This document shows, in pieces, positions 31,064 to 41,299 of a stretch of 64,000 nt of DNA. The notes beneath the pieces were generated by a model that worked only from the letters and a program-made list of their open reading frames with translations, ran no database searches and was not told where the DNA came from. The DNA lies in the NCBI GenBank assembly GCA_007115705.1, contig QXEO01001125.1, positions 496,001 to 560,000 of the forward strand, given 5' to 3'. A program made the position numbers and the translations under genes. The stretch's first letter is position 1. Every line of letters starts with the position of its first letter. The stretch is from Dactylis glomerata (taxonomy: Eukaryota > Streptophyta > Magnoliopsida > Poales > Poaceae).

Positions 31064-32009
31064 TAGTTATGTCACATATCATTGAGGTCATATGTGGTTG
31101 TATCCCAAACAATATGTATCTCTATCTATCTTTAGTAGGATTTTATTGTACTCAGTTGAACCTTATTGTACTCAGTTGAATCTTATTGTAGTAATTCTCG
31201 TTCTTGTTAAGTTGTGGCCGAGCTGTTTGTTTACATGTAACTGAACCGTGACATCTGCAGTACCTTATCATATTTTCTGATCATAGCTCGTGTCCATAGC
31301 GCCGCCAACAGGGGTGCTACTCTAATAACCATAGCGCCCCCCTCCAGGGTGCCGTACTCATGACCATAGCGCCTACGTCCAGGGTGCTGGTCTTATGACC
31401 ATAGCGCCTCCGTCCAGGGTGCTACCCTCTGGCATCGTATCCCTTGGTATATACCGTATCTCCGCACATTTGGGAAAAGGGCCCACAACTCGTTTAGGTA
31501 GCGCCGCTGCCCGGGGCGGTATCCTCTTGGGTGTAGCACCGGGTGCTAGGGTGCTATCGTCTTGTTATGTATATTGAACCCATGGCCGCTAGAACCAGTA
31601 GTTATCTTCCTCCTCCAATCCGAAACTCTTTCTCTCTCCCCCTCTTCGCCCCCACCCAAATCCCCACCAATTCCTAGCCTATTTTCCAAGGATTAGGACA
31701 GCTCCAAGTGCCTCAAGATAATCTCCATGACCTACATAGGATTTGTCCAATTAGAAAGTTGTGAACTTGTTGTTTTTGTTGTACATTGGATCTAGATCTT
31801 GGTAACCCTAGATTTCATTTTATATAGGATTTATCCAATTGTTTGTAGGGTTTGGTATGAAGTGTGAGAAGTAGTTGTGATGGCTAGGGTTAGATATTTT
31901 GTAGGATTAGGCTATTTGTTTAGTACACCTAATGTTTGTTAGGGTTATGATATGTGCATATAGTTCACATCATTTATGATGGATTTGGTTGTTTGAACCA
32001 CATTTTTAG
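31064..32009 (+). promoter_or_regulatory. Intergenic region in the MULE with 35-bp motif array, probable second promoter and leader
   Basis: After a segment with repeated TTATTGTA(G/C)T, the motif CATAGCGCC occurs four times at exact 35-bp spacing (TAGCGCC at 31297, 31332, 31367, 31402), each followed by a CAGGGTGC-like half. A fifth TAGCGCC is at 31499. A CT-rich tract (about 31625-31660) and a leader with small frames follow, ahead of the 32010 ORF. The layout parallels the left TIR (motif cluster, CT run, leader, ORF). No TATA box is certain. Confidence 0.5.
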
Positions 32010-32339
32010 ATGGCAAGAATTGTAAGTGTCCACTTTGTCGGCAAGGAGGCTTTTCTAAAAGGCAATTTGGATGGTGACCCGGATGAAGTGGTGATGGTAT
32101 TTGATCGTAGTCCTACATATGCGGAAGTTATGGACAAAGTTCGGGAACAATTGAAATGGAATGACCCAACTCACTTGGTTGAATTGGAAGGGCGGCATAA
32201 TGTAGGGTTTGGAATGCACCTTCGTTGGAAGACAATGCCCCTCAACTCGGAGCAACATTGGGTTGCATACAAGGAGGTTGTGGCCGAGTCGCAAGACAAG
32301 GCTCTCGAGTTGTTTGCCACCAAGAACATTAATTGTTAG
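32010..32339 (+). pseudogene. N-terminal fragment of a probable MULE transposase-type protein
   Basis: The frame MARIVSVHFVGKEAFLKG, then DEVVMVFDRSPTYAEVMDKV, LVELEGRHNVG and MPLNSEQHWVAYKEVV ends at TAG (32337-32339) after 109 codons. The same frame continues YELDLNRRASPLHGG and a Pro-rich part until about 32485, where the right TIR starts. From memory of grass MULEs, such N-terminal regions precede the zinc-finger and transposase domains, but this is an inference. The MULE transposase DDE core and SWIM finger are absent, so the gene was truncated when the TIR element formed. Confidence 0.5.
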
Positions 32340-32479
32340 TATGAGCTTGACTTGAACCGTCGTGCATCCCCTTTGCATGGTGGGAGTCTGGAACCAAATG
32401 ATCCTCTAGTTGACCACGATGGGAGCCCACCTCCGGCAACCCAAGATGAATTAACTCAACCAACAAAGATGCTACCTTT

Positions 32480-33395
32480 GCATTAATACTCAATGACTAT
32501 GCCATGCAAATGATCTACCCATCAATTATACATTTAGGATCTATATGTAATCCTAAGCATTTTTTAGATCTATATGAAAATCTAGGATCTAGATCTAACC
32601 CATTCACCCAAAATTTGAAGATTCGGATTGGTCAAATACATGAGAGATGGGGGAGAGTACCTTGATTCGCTTTCCAAAGCCTTAATCCCCCACAAAAACT
32701 TCAAAATGTGGGGAGATCTACCAGGGCGGCGAAATAAGAGAGAGAGGGGTAGAATTTCGAGGACTACTGGGAGGTGGTAGGTGGGGGATGGGCGCGAGTT
32801 GGTTTTACCCTGCCTGGGAGGCATAGCACCGGCGAGCAGAGTGTTACCCTCAGCAGTATAGCGCCGACCACAGGGGCGCTACCTAACCGTGGGACCCGCA
32901 AAAGAAATAGCAAAAAAAGCCCGCCCAGCCTGGCTAGGGCCACAAGTTTTCGGGGTGGACCCTACTCGCGAGCAGCAAGCCCAGCCAGGCGGGCCCACAT
33001 GGCAGAGAAGGGTAGGCTGCATGGGTCAGCCAGCATTTGTGTGTGTTGAGAGGAGCTCGGTGCCCCTCTCACACACGGGCTTAAACCGGTGAAAATTTCC
33101 CTCAGCTTCCGAGGTGGGACTAAACTCCCACCTCGGTTAGCATTGCACCGGCGCAGCCGTCGTGGGCCGGCCCATTAAGGGCATAGCGCCCCAGGCTCAG
33201 GCGCTATACTACCAGATGCAGGGCCCGCTGCGCCACGTGGCCAGGATGATAGCGCCGTAGTGCAGGGTGTTATGCATCGGAGCATAGCGCCGGCACCGCA
33301 GGCGCTACTGAAAAGGGTTATTTCGTGAAATAGTTTGAAACTAGGTTCATTTTGTGCTGAAGTTTGTCCAATGGGTTAGTTTTGTCGATTTCAAC
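32480..33395 (-). repeat. Right TIR of the MULE (916 bp)
   Basis: Inverted partner of 29230-30151. Scattered substitutions and small gaps separate the arms. Confidence 0.9.
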
Positions 33396-35719
33396 ATGTT
33401 GCCATGCCATGGTACGACTATGACACGGCGTTGGGTGCGCAGTGGGCAGTTCTACCTCTGTATTCGGAAGTGTGTACGAAGCAGTGCAGCAAGATGTTGG
33501 AGTATGTCCGCTGATGTCTCAATCAGCATGCTTGAGAATGAAAAAAGGTGTTAGCAGAAAGAGACTACGATTTCACCCGCATCATCCGTTGTTGGTCTTC
33601 ACGTCGTCGACATTATTTGGTCCCGGCTCATGGCGAGGCAGAACAAGTCACCGGCATTTGCTTTCCATTCAACATGGGCAAATGGAAGAACTCAACAATC
33701 ATTTTCCCATTTGGCACGTCCGCGTGCAGGTGTTGCTTGATACTCATGAGCGGGCACATGTAGCTGCACACGAATCTGCTACTCCCTCCTACTACTAACT
33801 TATCGCTAATATGGCTATGTTCGGATATATTTTAATGTCTAATATATTTATATTAGCAACAAGTCATAGTGTTCAGAGGGAGTGGTACTTTTGAAACTTG
33901 GCCCCGGTTTGAACTGGATAACTTCATTCCTCACATGACATGTCCTCTAGAGCGTCATCAAGATCATTGCGCTGAGCAAATCATCTTGTTTGTCCATAAG
34001 GTGAAAGAGCCATAACCAGCCAATGTTCTTCATTTCTTTTATCGCCGGAGGTATGGAATGTATTCTATCATTTCACACCACAATTGATATGTATAACGTT
34101 TAGATTTATTTTCCCAGACAATTTTATAGCCAATTTCCATGCAAACGATGGGTACCTTTGGGGTAGCAAGGCACCACACTGCCTTCTAGATGGCACGAGT
34201 GTCATGTGATGCCCTCCTCGCGCCTTGCGGGGCCATTTAATTAGTGGTGTAGTTCCTCCCATGCTAGAAAGTCTAGACAAAGAAAGCTCCAGACTTCTTT
34301 AGTGCTCCTGCCAATGTATCGTCTTTATCCAAGGGCGTGACTAGAGCTTCATGATTTTTTCAATGTCCCTTTCATGAAATGGTACAAATTTGCATGTTCC
34401 ATGCCCCATGATCCGTCGGGGTATCAGAGTCTTGCCACACATGGTAGCCTTGTTGCCTTGCTATAAGTTTGAAGGACAGGGGTCTCCATAGACATTGGTC
34501 ACACCAGATCCTCACATTGCGGCCAATATCGATTAGCGTATTGTATTGCCATGAAGAGGATGCACCACAAGACAACAACATTGGAGTTTGCATCGAAGAC
34601 TTTTTCCTTCAAAACTCGAGCACAAAGCTAGGCTATCATGGCACTAATCATACATAATTAACCACTCACCTTCACATGACCAATACTTGATATATTTTAT
34701 TCATGACAATGATCGACCTTACTTAACAGATCAAGCACAAATAAAATTGGTCCCAGTGTCATTGTCATGGTTCACATAGTTGGCCCTACACCTGGATCTC
34801 ATCATCCTTCTCCTTCGTTACCTCCCCTCATCGCTTGTGAAAGATGTAAATCAAGCACAAAATCCCCAAATTGTCTATTTGTCATTGTCACTGGTGATAT
34901 GGGCATATACAAGATTTTGATGGCAAGCTTAACAAATGTGTGCGAATGTCCACATCAGGATAGTCCATGTGATTAGATGTCTCTATACGTGTATGCCATG
35001 GATGGATGATCAGTATGTGGAAGCGATAGAAAATAGCCACGATAGTTTGGTCGTGCTTTTCGACTACAATATTGAAACCGGTTTCAACATCCATAGGTAT
35101 GAGCTTATTTGGCGTATCTGGGAATGAAGTGTTTACACAACGTCCCTTTCTTTGCAGACATTGCTTGTAGTTTGGTCAGATTGATCTTTGAGGTCAAAAC
35201 CCATTATTTGATCTTCAGCTGTTGGATTTTGCAAGAACATCTTGGTTTTTTCGTTCCCATTTTGGAAACATCGCTATCAAAGAACCCATGTCACGGTTGA
35301 TGGTGTCGCCAAGAGTAGTGGTTCGTGTTGTCGCATATTGATGTTTGCCCTTGCTTCGACGTTATTCTTTGTGTTCATGATTTTTTTACCTTTAATACAT
35401 TAATTATTTGCAACTCAATGTCTTGACTAACTCTTCATATCATGTTGTTGTGCAAATCGGATGTAATAGATATCTTATTAACAACAAAATATTACCTTTA
35501 TAAAAATTCATAAAGCACAGCAGAAGCTAATAGCTCCAAGATTTCCGTCTCAAACGATAAACATGTGTGTGATAGAGCTTAGCAAGAAGTGTAAATGTCG
35601 TATGATACCTCATTACATGTGGGAGATAATTAATCAGATATGTAGACTAAATGTAGTTCTAGATACAACATAGTCCCGTGCGGCCCACTGATCTAGATGA
35701 TCTAAAACTAATTAGCAAT
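33396..35719. other. Intergenic region with a short MITE (33782-33882), otherwise unrecognised
   Basis: A roughly 100-bp MITE-like sequence starts CTCCCTCCTACTAC after TA and ends TCAGAGGGAG at 33882. Other frames, such as 33442-33798 and 34469-34657, are short and show no domain. Confidence 0.45.
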
Positions 35720-36780
35720 TGATCTTGTCCACTATAGGATCAAATTTACTAAAGCCGAGAAGATCCAGAGATCAATGGTTAAATCTACTTTCAACCAACC
35801 TATACATATTCACCATGTACTATTGTCAATATGAGCATGCACATGTTTTCATCAGTGACCTCCTTAGTTCCAAATTTATTTGGTGGATAGTTGGTCATCA
35901 TGATTATTTATGAACAACTATATTTGGCAATGCATTCATTACCTTTATTCTCGATAGCTTGTAGACATGATTTACTCATTCAATCAATATAGGTTTTGAT
36001 GGCCTGTTACATAGATATTATGTACAAACTCTGAGCATCAATTTTAATTGTATCGTATTTAGTACTAGAAGCACACATTTAACGCATATGCACATCACGC
36101 CTGCGCGATACACGACATATTGCTACATGAATTGCACGATACATAAACCATATTCTTGTTATCGTTTAGGTAAATCTGGGTGTATATCGGCTAACATGAG
36201 GTTAGGAAGCTCATATTATTATTGTATTAGTCTAGAGATCAGTGTCACTTAAAGAAAGTAGCAAACAAAGTAGTCTATATTGCGAGTTAAATCTTGCTTA
36301 GAAACAACAACATCCTTAAGCACAGGTTTTGGAGCTTGCTTCCAGCAACAAGAATGTCGAGGAAATGAGTCAAGTGATATCTCGTTGTGTGTGCGAAGTG
36401 AATGCTCCACCATATTAAGATATCTAAATTTATTTCTAGATAAATGACCTCTGTGTTACAGAAAAAAATTACACAAACTTGAGAACCAATGTCCTTTTTG
36501 CTTTTGGTGCACACATACATGTGTGCACTTCACATGTTCATCGTGATACCATTGGAAGAAGCACAATATAGCGAATATGTTGGGCATGCTGATGATAGGA
36601 TTGAAAATCATGAGTTGGTAACTAGCCATATGATTTGTTGGAACTTATAGTTGGATGATGTTTTAGGTTGAATTCTAAAATGCTATTGATTCTTATTGCC
36701 GAACCAAAGTTTAGTATATGTTGCAAACTCTCATCTAACTAGCTAGGTGTCGAACTCTAACCTTGACCTATAAAATGGTT
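35720..36780. repeat. Block D3, third copy of the locus-specific repeat
   Basis: It aligns with 13310-14440 (TTTGGTGGATAGTTGGTCATCA near 35879, the GCACATCACGCC segment near 36090, TCTAACTAGCTAGGTGTCG near 36735). Identity is clearly lower than between D1 and D2. Confidence 0.5.
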
Positions 36781-36881
36781 GTCTCAATAGTCTTATACTG
36801 TTATGTGGAGTAGATGGTGATTACGGTTCAAAACAATCTAACCTTAATTTCATATCAATGCCTTGGGTTTTATAAACTCCG

Positions 36882-36941
36882 TCACTCAATCAAGCAATCT
36901 AGATAGTGGCATCACTCAATCAAGCAATCTAGATAGTGGCA
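36882..36941. repeat. Two tandem copies of a 30-bp unit
   Basis: The unit TCACTCAATCAAGCAATCTA... ending AGATAGTGGCA occurs at 36882-36911 and again at 36912-36941 without change. Confidence 0.95.
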
Positions 36942-37090
36942 ACTCCCCAAAGAATATACTCGGCGCCAAAAACTAAGCATTGAGGCGCTTAGTAAGTCCA
37001 TAGCTTCTAGTAATACTACAACAAAACACCAATAACATCACACAACATTTATTGTCCAAGCCTCTCTACTGCCTATTTGAAGTTCTAGGA

Positions 37091-39024
37091 TCTCTACTAA
37101 TAATATTGCAATAGGACTGGTCCGTGTCCGTAAAATACGCTTTCAACCAACACAATACGTTTTCGTCCGGTGTCTGGCCGCTCGCGCAAAAGTTTCGTCC
37201 GTAAGCTCGCACAGAAGTTTCATCCGTTTCCTACTCAAACAAAACAATTCTTGAGGATCCCGGCCCCGTTGGACGAGTCCCCAAAGTCATTTCATGTCGG
37301 CTTCCGCGTCCACCCGGATACAGGCGGCCTGACGCGAATCTGACGGACATGGCGGTGGGCATGGCGTCCTCGCCGATCAATTTCTTCTAGATTTTTCTCA
37401 GCATCTCCGTTATTGGATGGGTCGTCTTCATTCCTCAAGTATGCCATCGTCCTCCAAGGCTCCAACCCAAGCTGGAACCGATAGGAACGGCGGATAGGAT
37501 CCTGGCCCTGGGAGCACAGAGCTTGGTTTTTGGGTGCGGCTGGCTGGGGAATTCGGGCATATCATTTCGATCATCCAGAATCCACCGAGCAGCTGCAGTA
37601 ATGAACTAGATCCTGATGGATGGTTTCTTTCTTCTCGGGAGCTCTTCGTGTGGCAGGTCTGGGGGTTTGCTACGTCTTCGGATCATCTGGTTGGAATTCT
37701 GAAAAAAGATCTTTAGCTGCTTCCCTACCAGGGCGCCATCTCGACCGTCGTTAGCATGCGGTGTCAAGACGAGAGGATGGCGTGCACGCGGTGTGTTCGG
37801 ACACTCGCGCGTGCCTGCTGCAAGCCCCCACGCGCGGCTGTGCTGACGGCAACACAGCAGACCAGGTCGACGGTGTAGTGCAGCTCCACGCAACGCTAGG
37901 AAAATGGCACATCGGCCAAGTGGTTCGTACCGGCCATCGATGCCGCCAGCAACTCTGTCCTGATCTGATCCGCCTCTCTGCGATGGCCATGACGACGCCG
38001 CCCTGAACACTAAACTGGAGTCGTGTGCCGCCTGAGCACCAACTACTTGGCCCACGCAGCTCTGAACTAGACGCTAGCGCTGCCTGGGTGAAGGTTAAAA
38101 TTGATGCGGCATGCCCTGTCTTGTTTGTCCGGCATGTCCCTGTGCGGGCATCGTACTCCACGACTTGGTATTGCCACATCTACTTGGTGCTATTGCTGGT
38201 CCGATGTGTGCTACCAAGAAAGCGCTGCTGATGCATGAAGATCATGTGCATCGAACGGTTCAGAGAATTCGAATGCATTGTGATGATTTGCTATTATATT
38301 TGCTGTCATTATAATTAAAAAGTGCAAAATCTTCAGATTTTGTAAATATGACATGTAACTGTTCAGGGAAGTAAAACCAACAGTTTAGAATTTGTGAGAG
38401 TATCACATCTCTTGGGCATTGGCCAACGATCAGACAAGATCGTGTCATGGTTCAGGAAAGGTATGCGCTTATGAGTATTTTGTTAAAAACTACACTTAAT
38501 ACTTAGGTTAGTTTTCTAAGGGATGATCCATGCTAATGTGAGAGTGTGCAGTGCACAACAACACGTGAGAGTTTTTGTTTTCTTTTCTCATCAGTCATCA
38601 TTAAACATATAAGGATGAGAATCAAATATCTTGTCATATGTCCAATATAAATACACTGTATACTATTAAGCAAACGAATAAGATTAGAAAGGAAGCTGTG
38701 AATTTCTCTTTCAAGGTGACCTCTATGATATTTCAAATCATATAAAAGAAAGTCAAAAAAGCTAAGAGGTTTAGTTAATACAAATTACAATATTTCTAGA
38801 AAGTGAACATCATATGATTTATTTCAGACTCGTTGCAAAGCACGGGCACTTTGTGCTATCAGCTTTGGTTAATTCTACTAGATAGTTTTGTATTTCCTTC
38901 TAGAAGAGTTTAATTATAATTATGACTATACTTGCAAATTTTAAATCTTAATGCAGCTAGAAGTATTTTAAATTATTTGTACTCGCATAATTTGACCCGT
39001 TGCAACGCACGGGCTTTGTCCTAG
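37091..39024 (+). mobile_element. Helitron (1934 bp) with captured GC-rich sequence
   Basis: The 3' end is GACCCGTTGCAACGCACGGGCTTTGTCCTAG before T (39025). CCCGT (38996-39000) pairs with ACGGG (39009-39013), a textbook Helitron hairpin 11 bp from CTAG. A plausible 5' end is TCTCTACTAATAATATTGC after A (37090). The GC-rich part (about 37250-38100) has gene-like composition, probably captured, but no product is recognised. A second decayed terminus of the same type (CTCGTTGCAAAGCACGGGC) lies at about 38829-38848. Confidence 0.65.
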
Positions 39025-39200
39025 TATATAGTAAATCCGTCACACCACAATTCCAGGATTGCATCAGTAGCAACAATCACGCACACACCACACAACATAG
39101 CGAGTAGAACAGGTTCATAAATGGCTAGGTAGAGCGGATCCATGGCCAAAAGTGCATGCAGGACCATGCCCTACTACAGCTTGCGGCATGGAGGAGACCT
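39025..39200 (+). pseudogene. Possible leader fragment of a sixth glycine-rich gene copy
   Basis: The segment ACACAACATAGCGAGTAGAAC, followed by GGTAGAGCGGATCCATGGCCAAAAGTG, resembles the leader and start of copies B and E. The match is short and no Gly-rich frame follows before the LINE tail. Low confidence. Confidence 0.25.
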
Positions 39201-39357
39201 TAATTCCAGCCATAGCAGAGAACAGCATCACCTACGCATGATTGGAGAAGGAGAAATATTGTTTCTGGGAATGGGATGCATTGTGGACCCACCAGGAATC
39301 CCAACCAACGATAGTGGCTAGGTCGGAGGCTTGAATACCTCGAAGAGCCGATGGCCG

Positions 39358-40060
39358 AACTTTTATTAAGAAGAAAAAGGGAGTTTGTACAAGGCGTACA
39401 AAGAAACAGCAAAACCCACGTTAGTGCAAAAGAGCTAGCTCGACCAAGAAGCTAGAACCGAATCTACAGGTGAACCTAGTAATCTAGGCTACAGAGGACC
39501 ACTTCGCAATATAAAACCACTCTAGAAGTAAATTACACATCCTGCAGCCCGCCACGTACGGATCTCCTCAATGCATGATCTGCTCCAGGACTCTGGTCAC
39601 CGTGCTGAATTCTTGCCGAAAGGTTCTAGCATTTCGTTCCGACCAAATTCTCTAGTGGACAAGGATTAAGACAATGTCAAAGTCTCGTCGTAGGGTTTTG
39701 CGCACCTTGCTTCTTGCGTCTAGCCACCATTCTTCAGTACTATGGAAGGAATCGCTAGGGATGGGGAAGTTAGCCTTCGTACATGCCCTGAACATGTGCT
39801 AGACTTGCTGCGTGTAACGGCAGTGGACAAAGAGATGCGTGCATTCCTCATTCGCAACTTGGCAGAGAGCACAGGTTAGATTATGGCCATCCTCAGCGTT
39901 CAAGATTATCAGCCATGAGACACCGTCTGTTGACAACGAGCCACATAAAAAACCTGCACTGATGTCTTCTATTGTGTGAGTCGACTAGTTGGTAGACATG
40001 GGGAGTCTAACAAGGCGGGGGCATTGGCGTCATGGGCAATATCCCCTTCCATGTAGCCAG
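39358..40060 (-). mobile_element. 5'-truncated LINE: ORF2 C-terminus with zf-RVT remnant and 3' UTR
   Basis: On the minus strand the translation, with breaks, reads FFMWLVVNRRCLMADNLER, then a CALC-like LCSLC segment, TLVCPLPL or HLFVHCRYTQQV depending on frame, and DIVLILVH-RIWSERNARTF. This is the zinc-binding reverse-transcriptase tail (zf-RVT) of plant L1 elements. The left side (TTTTATTAAGAAG near 39362) fits the LINE 3' end. It is not the missing 3' part of the 17023-21158 LINE as far as can be judged, since the two ends do not meet in sequence. Several stops make it inactive. Confidence 0.7.
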
Positions 40061-40379
40061 CCAACAGTGCCACGTCCGGCCGTCTCCGGGGCGGGCACGA
40101 TGGCGGAGCGGGCGGAGCCTCTCACAGCGTGACCTCTCCTCCTAGCTCGAATGTGTTGGACCGACATGCATCATCGACGTACTGGTCCGCTGAACGTGAC
40201 TTGTACGTGCATACGTCATGCATCGTACTTGATATCATAAAGTACAAGCGTTAACTAGTACTAGATGGTCCCGCCTGACTTCGAGTCTCCGCACTCGCAA
40301 CTCCTGGTGTACTCATAAAATACTTCTATAAAAGTATGTCTGAGGGGTTCTTACCCTCAGATCTCATTTTTACAATGTA
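40061..40379. other. Intergenic stretch, nothing recognised
   Basis: No supported feature. Confidence 0.4.
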
Positions 40380-40600
40380 CTCCCTTCGTCTCAAAACATG
40401 TTGCATATATTTTTTATTAGAAGTCTAATTTATAAAATTTGATCAAGTATATAACCAAAATAATAAGACTTGTAATACCAAGTATATATATATAACATAA
40501 AATATATATTATGATGCTTTTAATAACAATGATTTAGTATTGTAGATTCATATTTTTTTTATTTAATCAAACTTAACAAAGTTTGACTCTCACCAAAAAT
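40380..40600. mobile_element. Stowaway-like MITE, right end degraded
   Basis: It starts CTCCCTTCGTCTCAAAACAT after TA. The right side carries CAAAGTTTGACTCTCACCAA, typical of the 3' arm of such MITEs, but the GGGAG terminus is missing. Confidence 0.5.
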
Positions 40601-41299
40601 TATATGGGGAATTGTGTACTCACCTCGCCTTGTGGCTCCTTCATCTTGTTTGAAAATTTGATCAAGCAGAGAAATAGTACATAGGAAGAAGGTCAGAACC
40701 GTGTACTCTCCTCGCTTGGCGGCTCCTTCATCTTCTTTGAGACGAAACGCCATGGCTGTCTGTTCGCTGCTCGTTATCGCCGACATAGAAAAAAAGTGCA
40801 CGACCTCGTTCAATCTTGTCCCCAACGACGACAAAAACTTCAGCATCATCAAAGCTTCAAATAATTTTATACTAACTTAGTATAAATTTAATACTGAATC
40901 ATCGACTTATATTTCTGATCGGAGGGACCAAAAACTATGAGGCTTATGCCCAATGTACCCGAATAGCCCGACTAATCCGAAATGAAAAAGACCCGAAGAC
41001 TTAAGGAGTCAGTACGATTTGCATATTTAGATGAATTTCCACTCCTAGCCTGAGAGATTAGATCGTTAACTAACTCAGACACGTACACACGCATATATGC
41101 GGCCCGGCAATGCAGGATCTAGATGTCATAATTCCTTATCCTCACATCTCTCACGCTGTTAGGCACCCGCACATCCTCCTCCTCACACTCCAGCGGCGGC
41201 CGCCATCACGTTCTATTCCAGGCGTGGTGATCCCCTCCCCCGCTTCCTCGTGCAACCCGCTGTTCTCGACGCCTTCGCGCTCTCTGCTTTGTTTGGCAC
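40601..41299. other. Intergenic stretch left of the second LTR retrotransposon
   Basis: The phrase CTC(G/C)C-TTG-GGCTCCTTCATCTT occurs twice (near 40625 and 40713), a local duplication. The GC-rich 41160-41290 part is coding-like in composition, but no product is recognised. Confidence 0.4.

Larger units (their letters stand above)
29230..33395 (+). mobile_element. MULE (Mutator-like element), 4.17 kb, with long TIRs and gene cargo
   Basis: Nearly perfect inverted repeats of about 0.92 kb (29230-30151 and 32480-33395) end in GTCGAAATCGAC / GTTGAAATCGAC. The flanking 9-mers ATGTTGCGA (29221-29229) and ATGTTGCCA (33396-33404) differ at one base, a good Mutator-type target duplication. Inside, all on the plus strand, lie a two-exon GRF zinc-finger gene (30383-31063), a periodic motif array with leader-like DNA (31297-31680), and a transposase-like N-terminal ORF (32010-32339). 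No MULE catalytic domain is present, so it would depend on transposase from elsewhere. Confidence 0.85.

Noticed and set aside
31297..31440. Periodic 35-bp repeats as a CRISPR array
   Set aside because: Repeat cores are short, spacers are similar to one another, no cas genes, and the DNA is plant nuclear.
37606..38179. Overlapping minus-strand ORFs of 149 and 142 codons
   Set aside because: They overlap each other in different frames in GC-rich captured DNA of a Helitron; no domain seen.
39358..40060. Considered as the missing 3' half of the LINE at 17023-21158
   Set aside because: It is 18 kb away, more decayed, and its zf-RVT region does not join the RT thumb end at YHLVN; more likely a separate old insertion.
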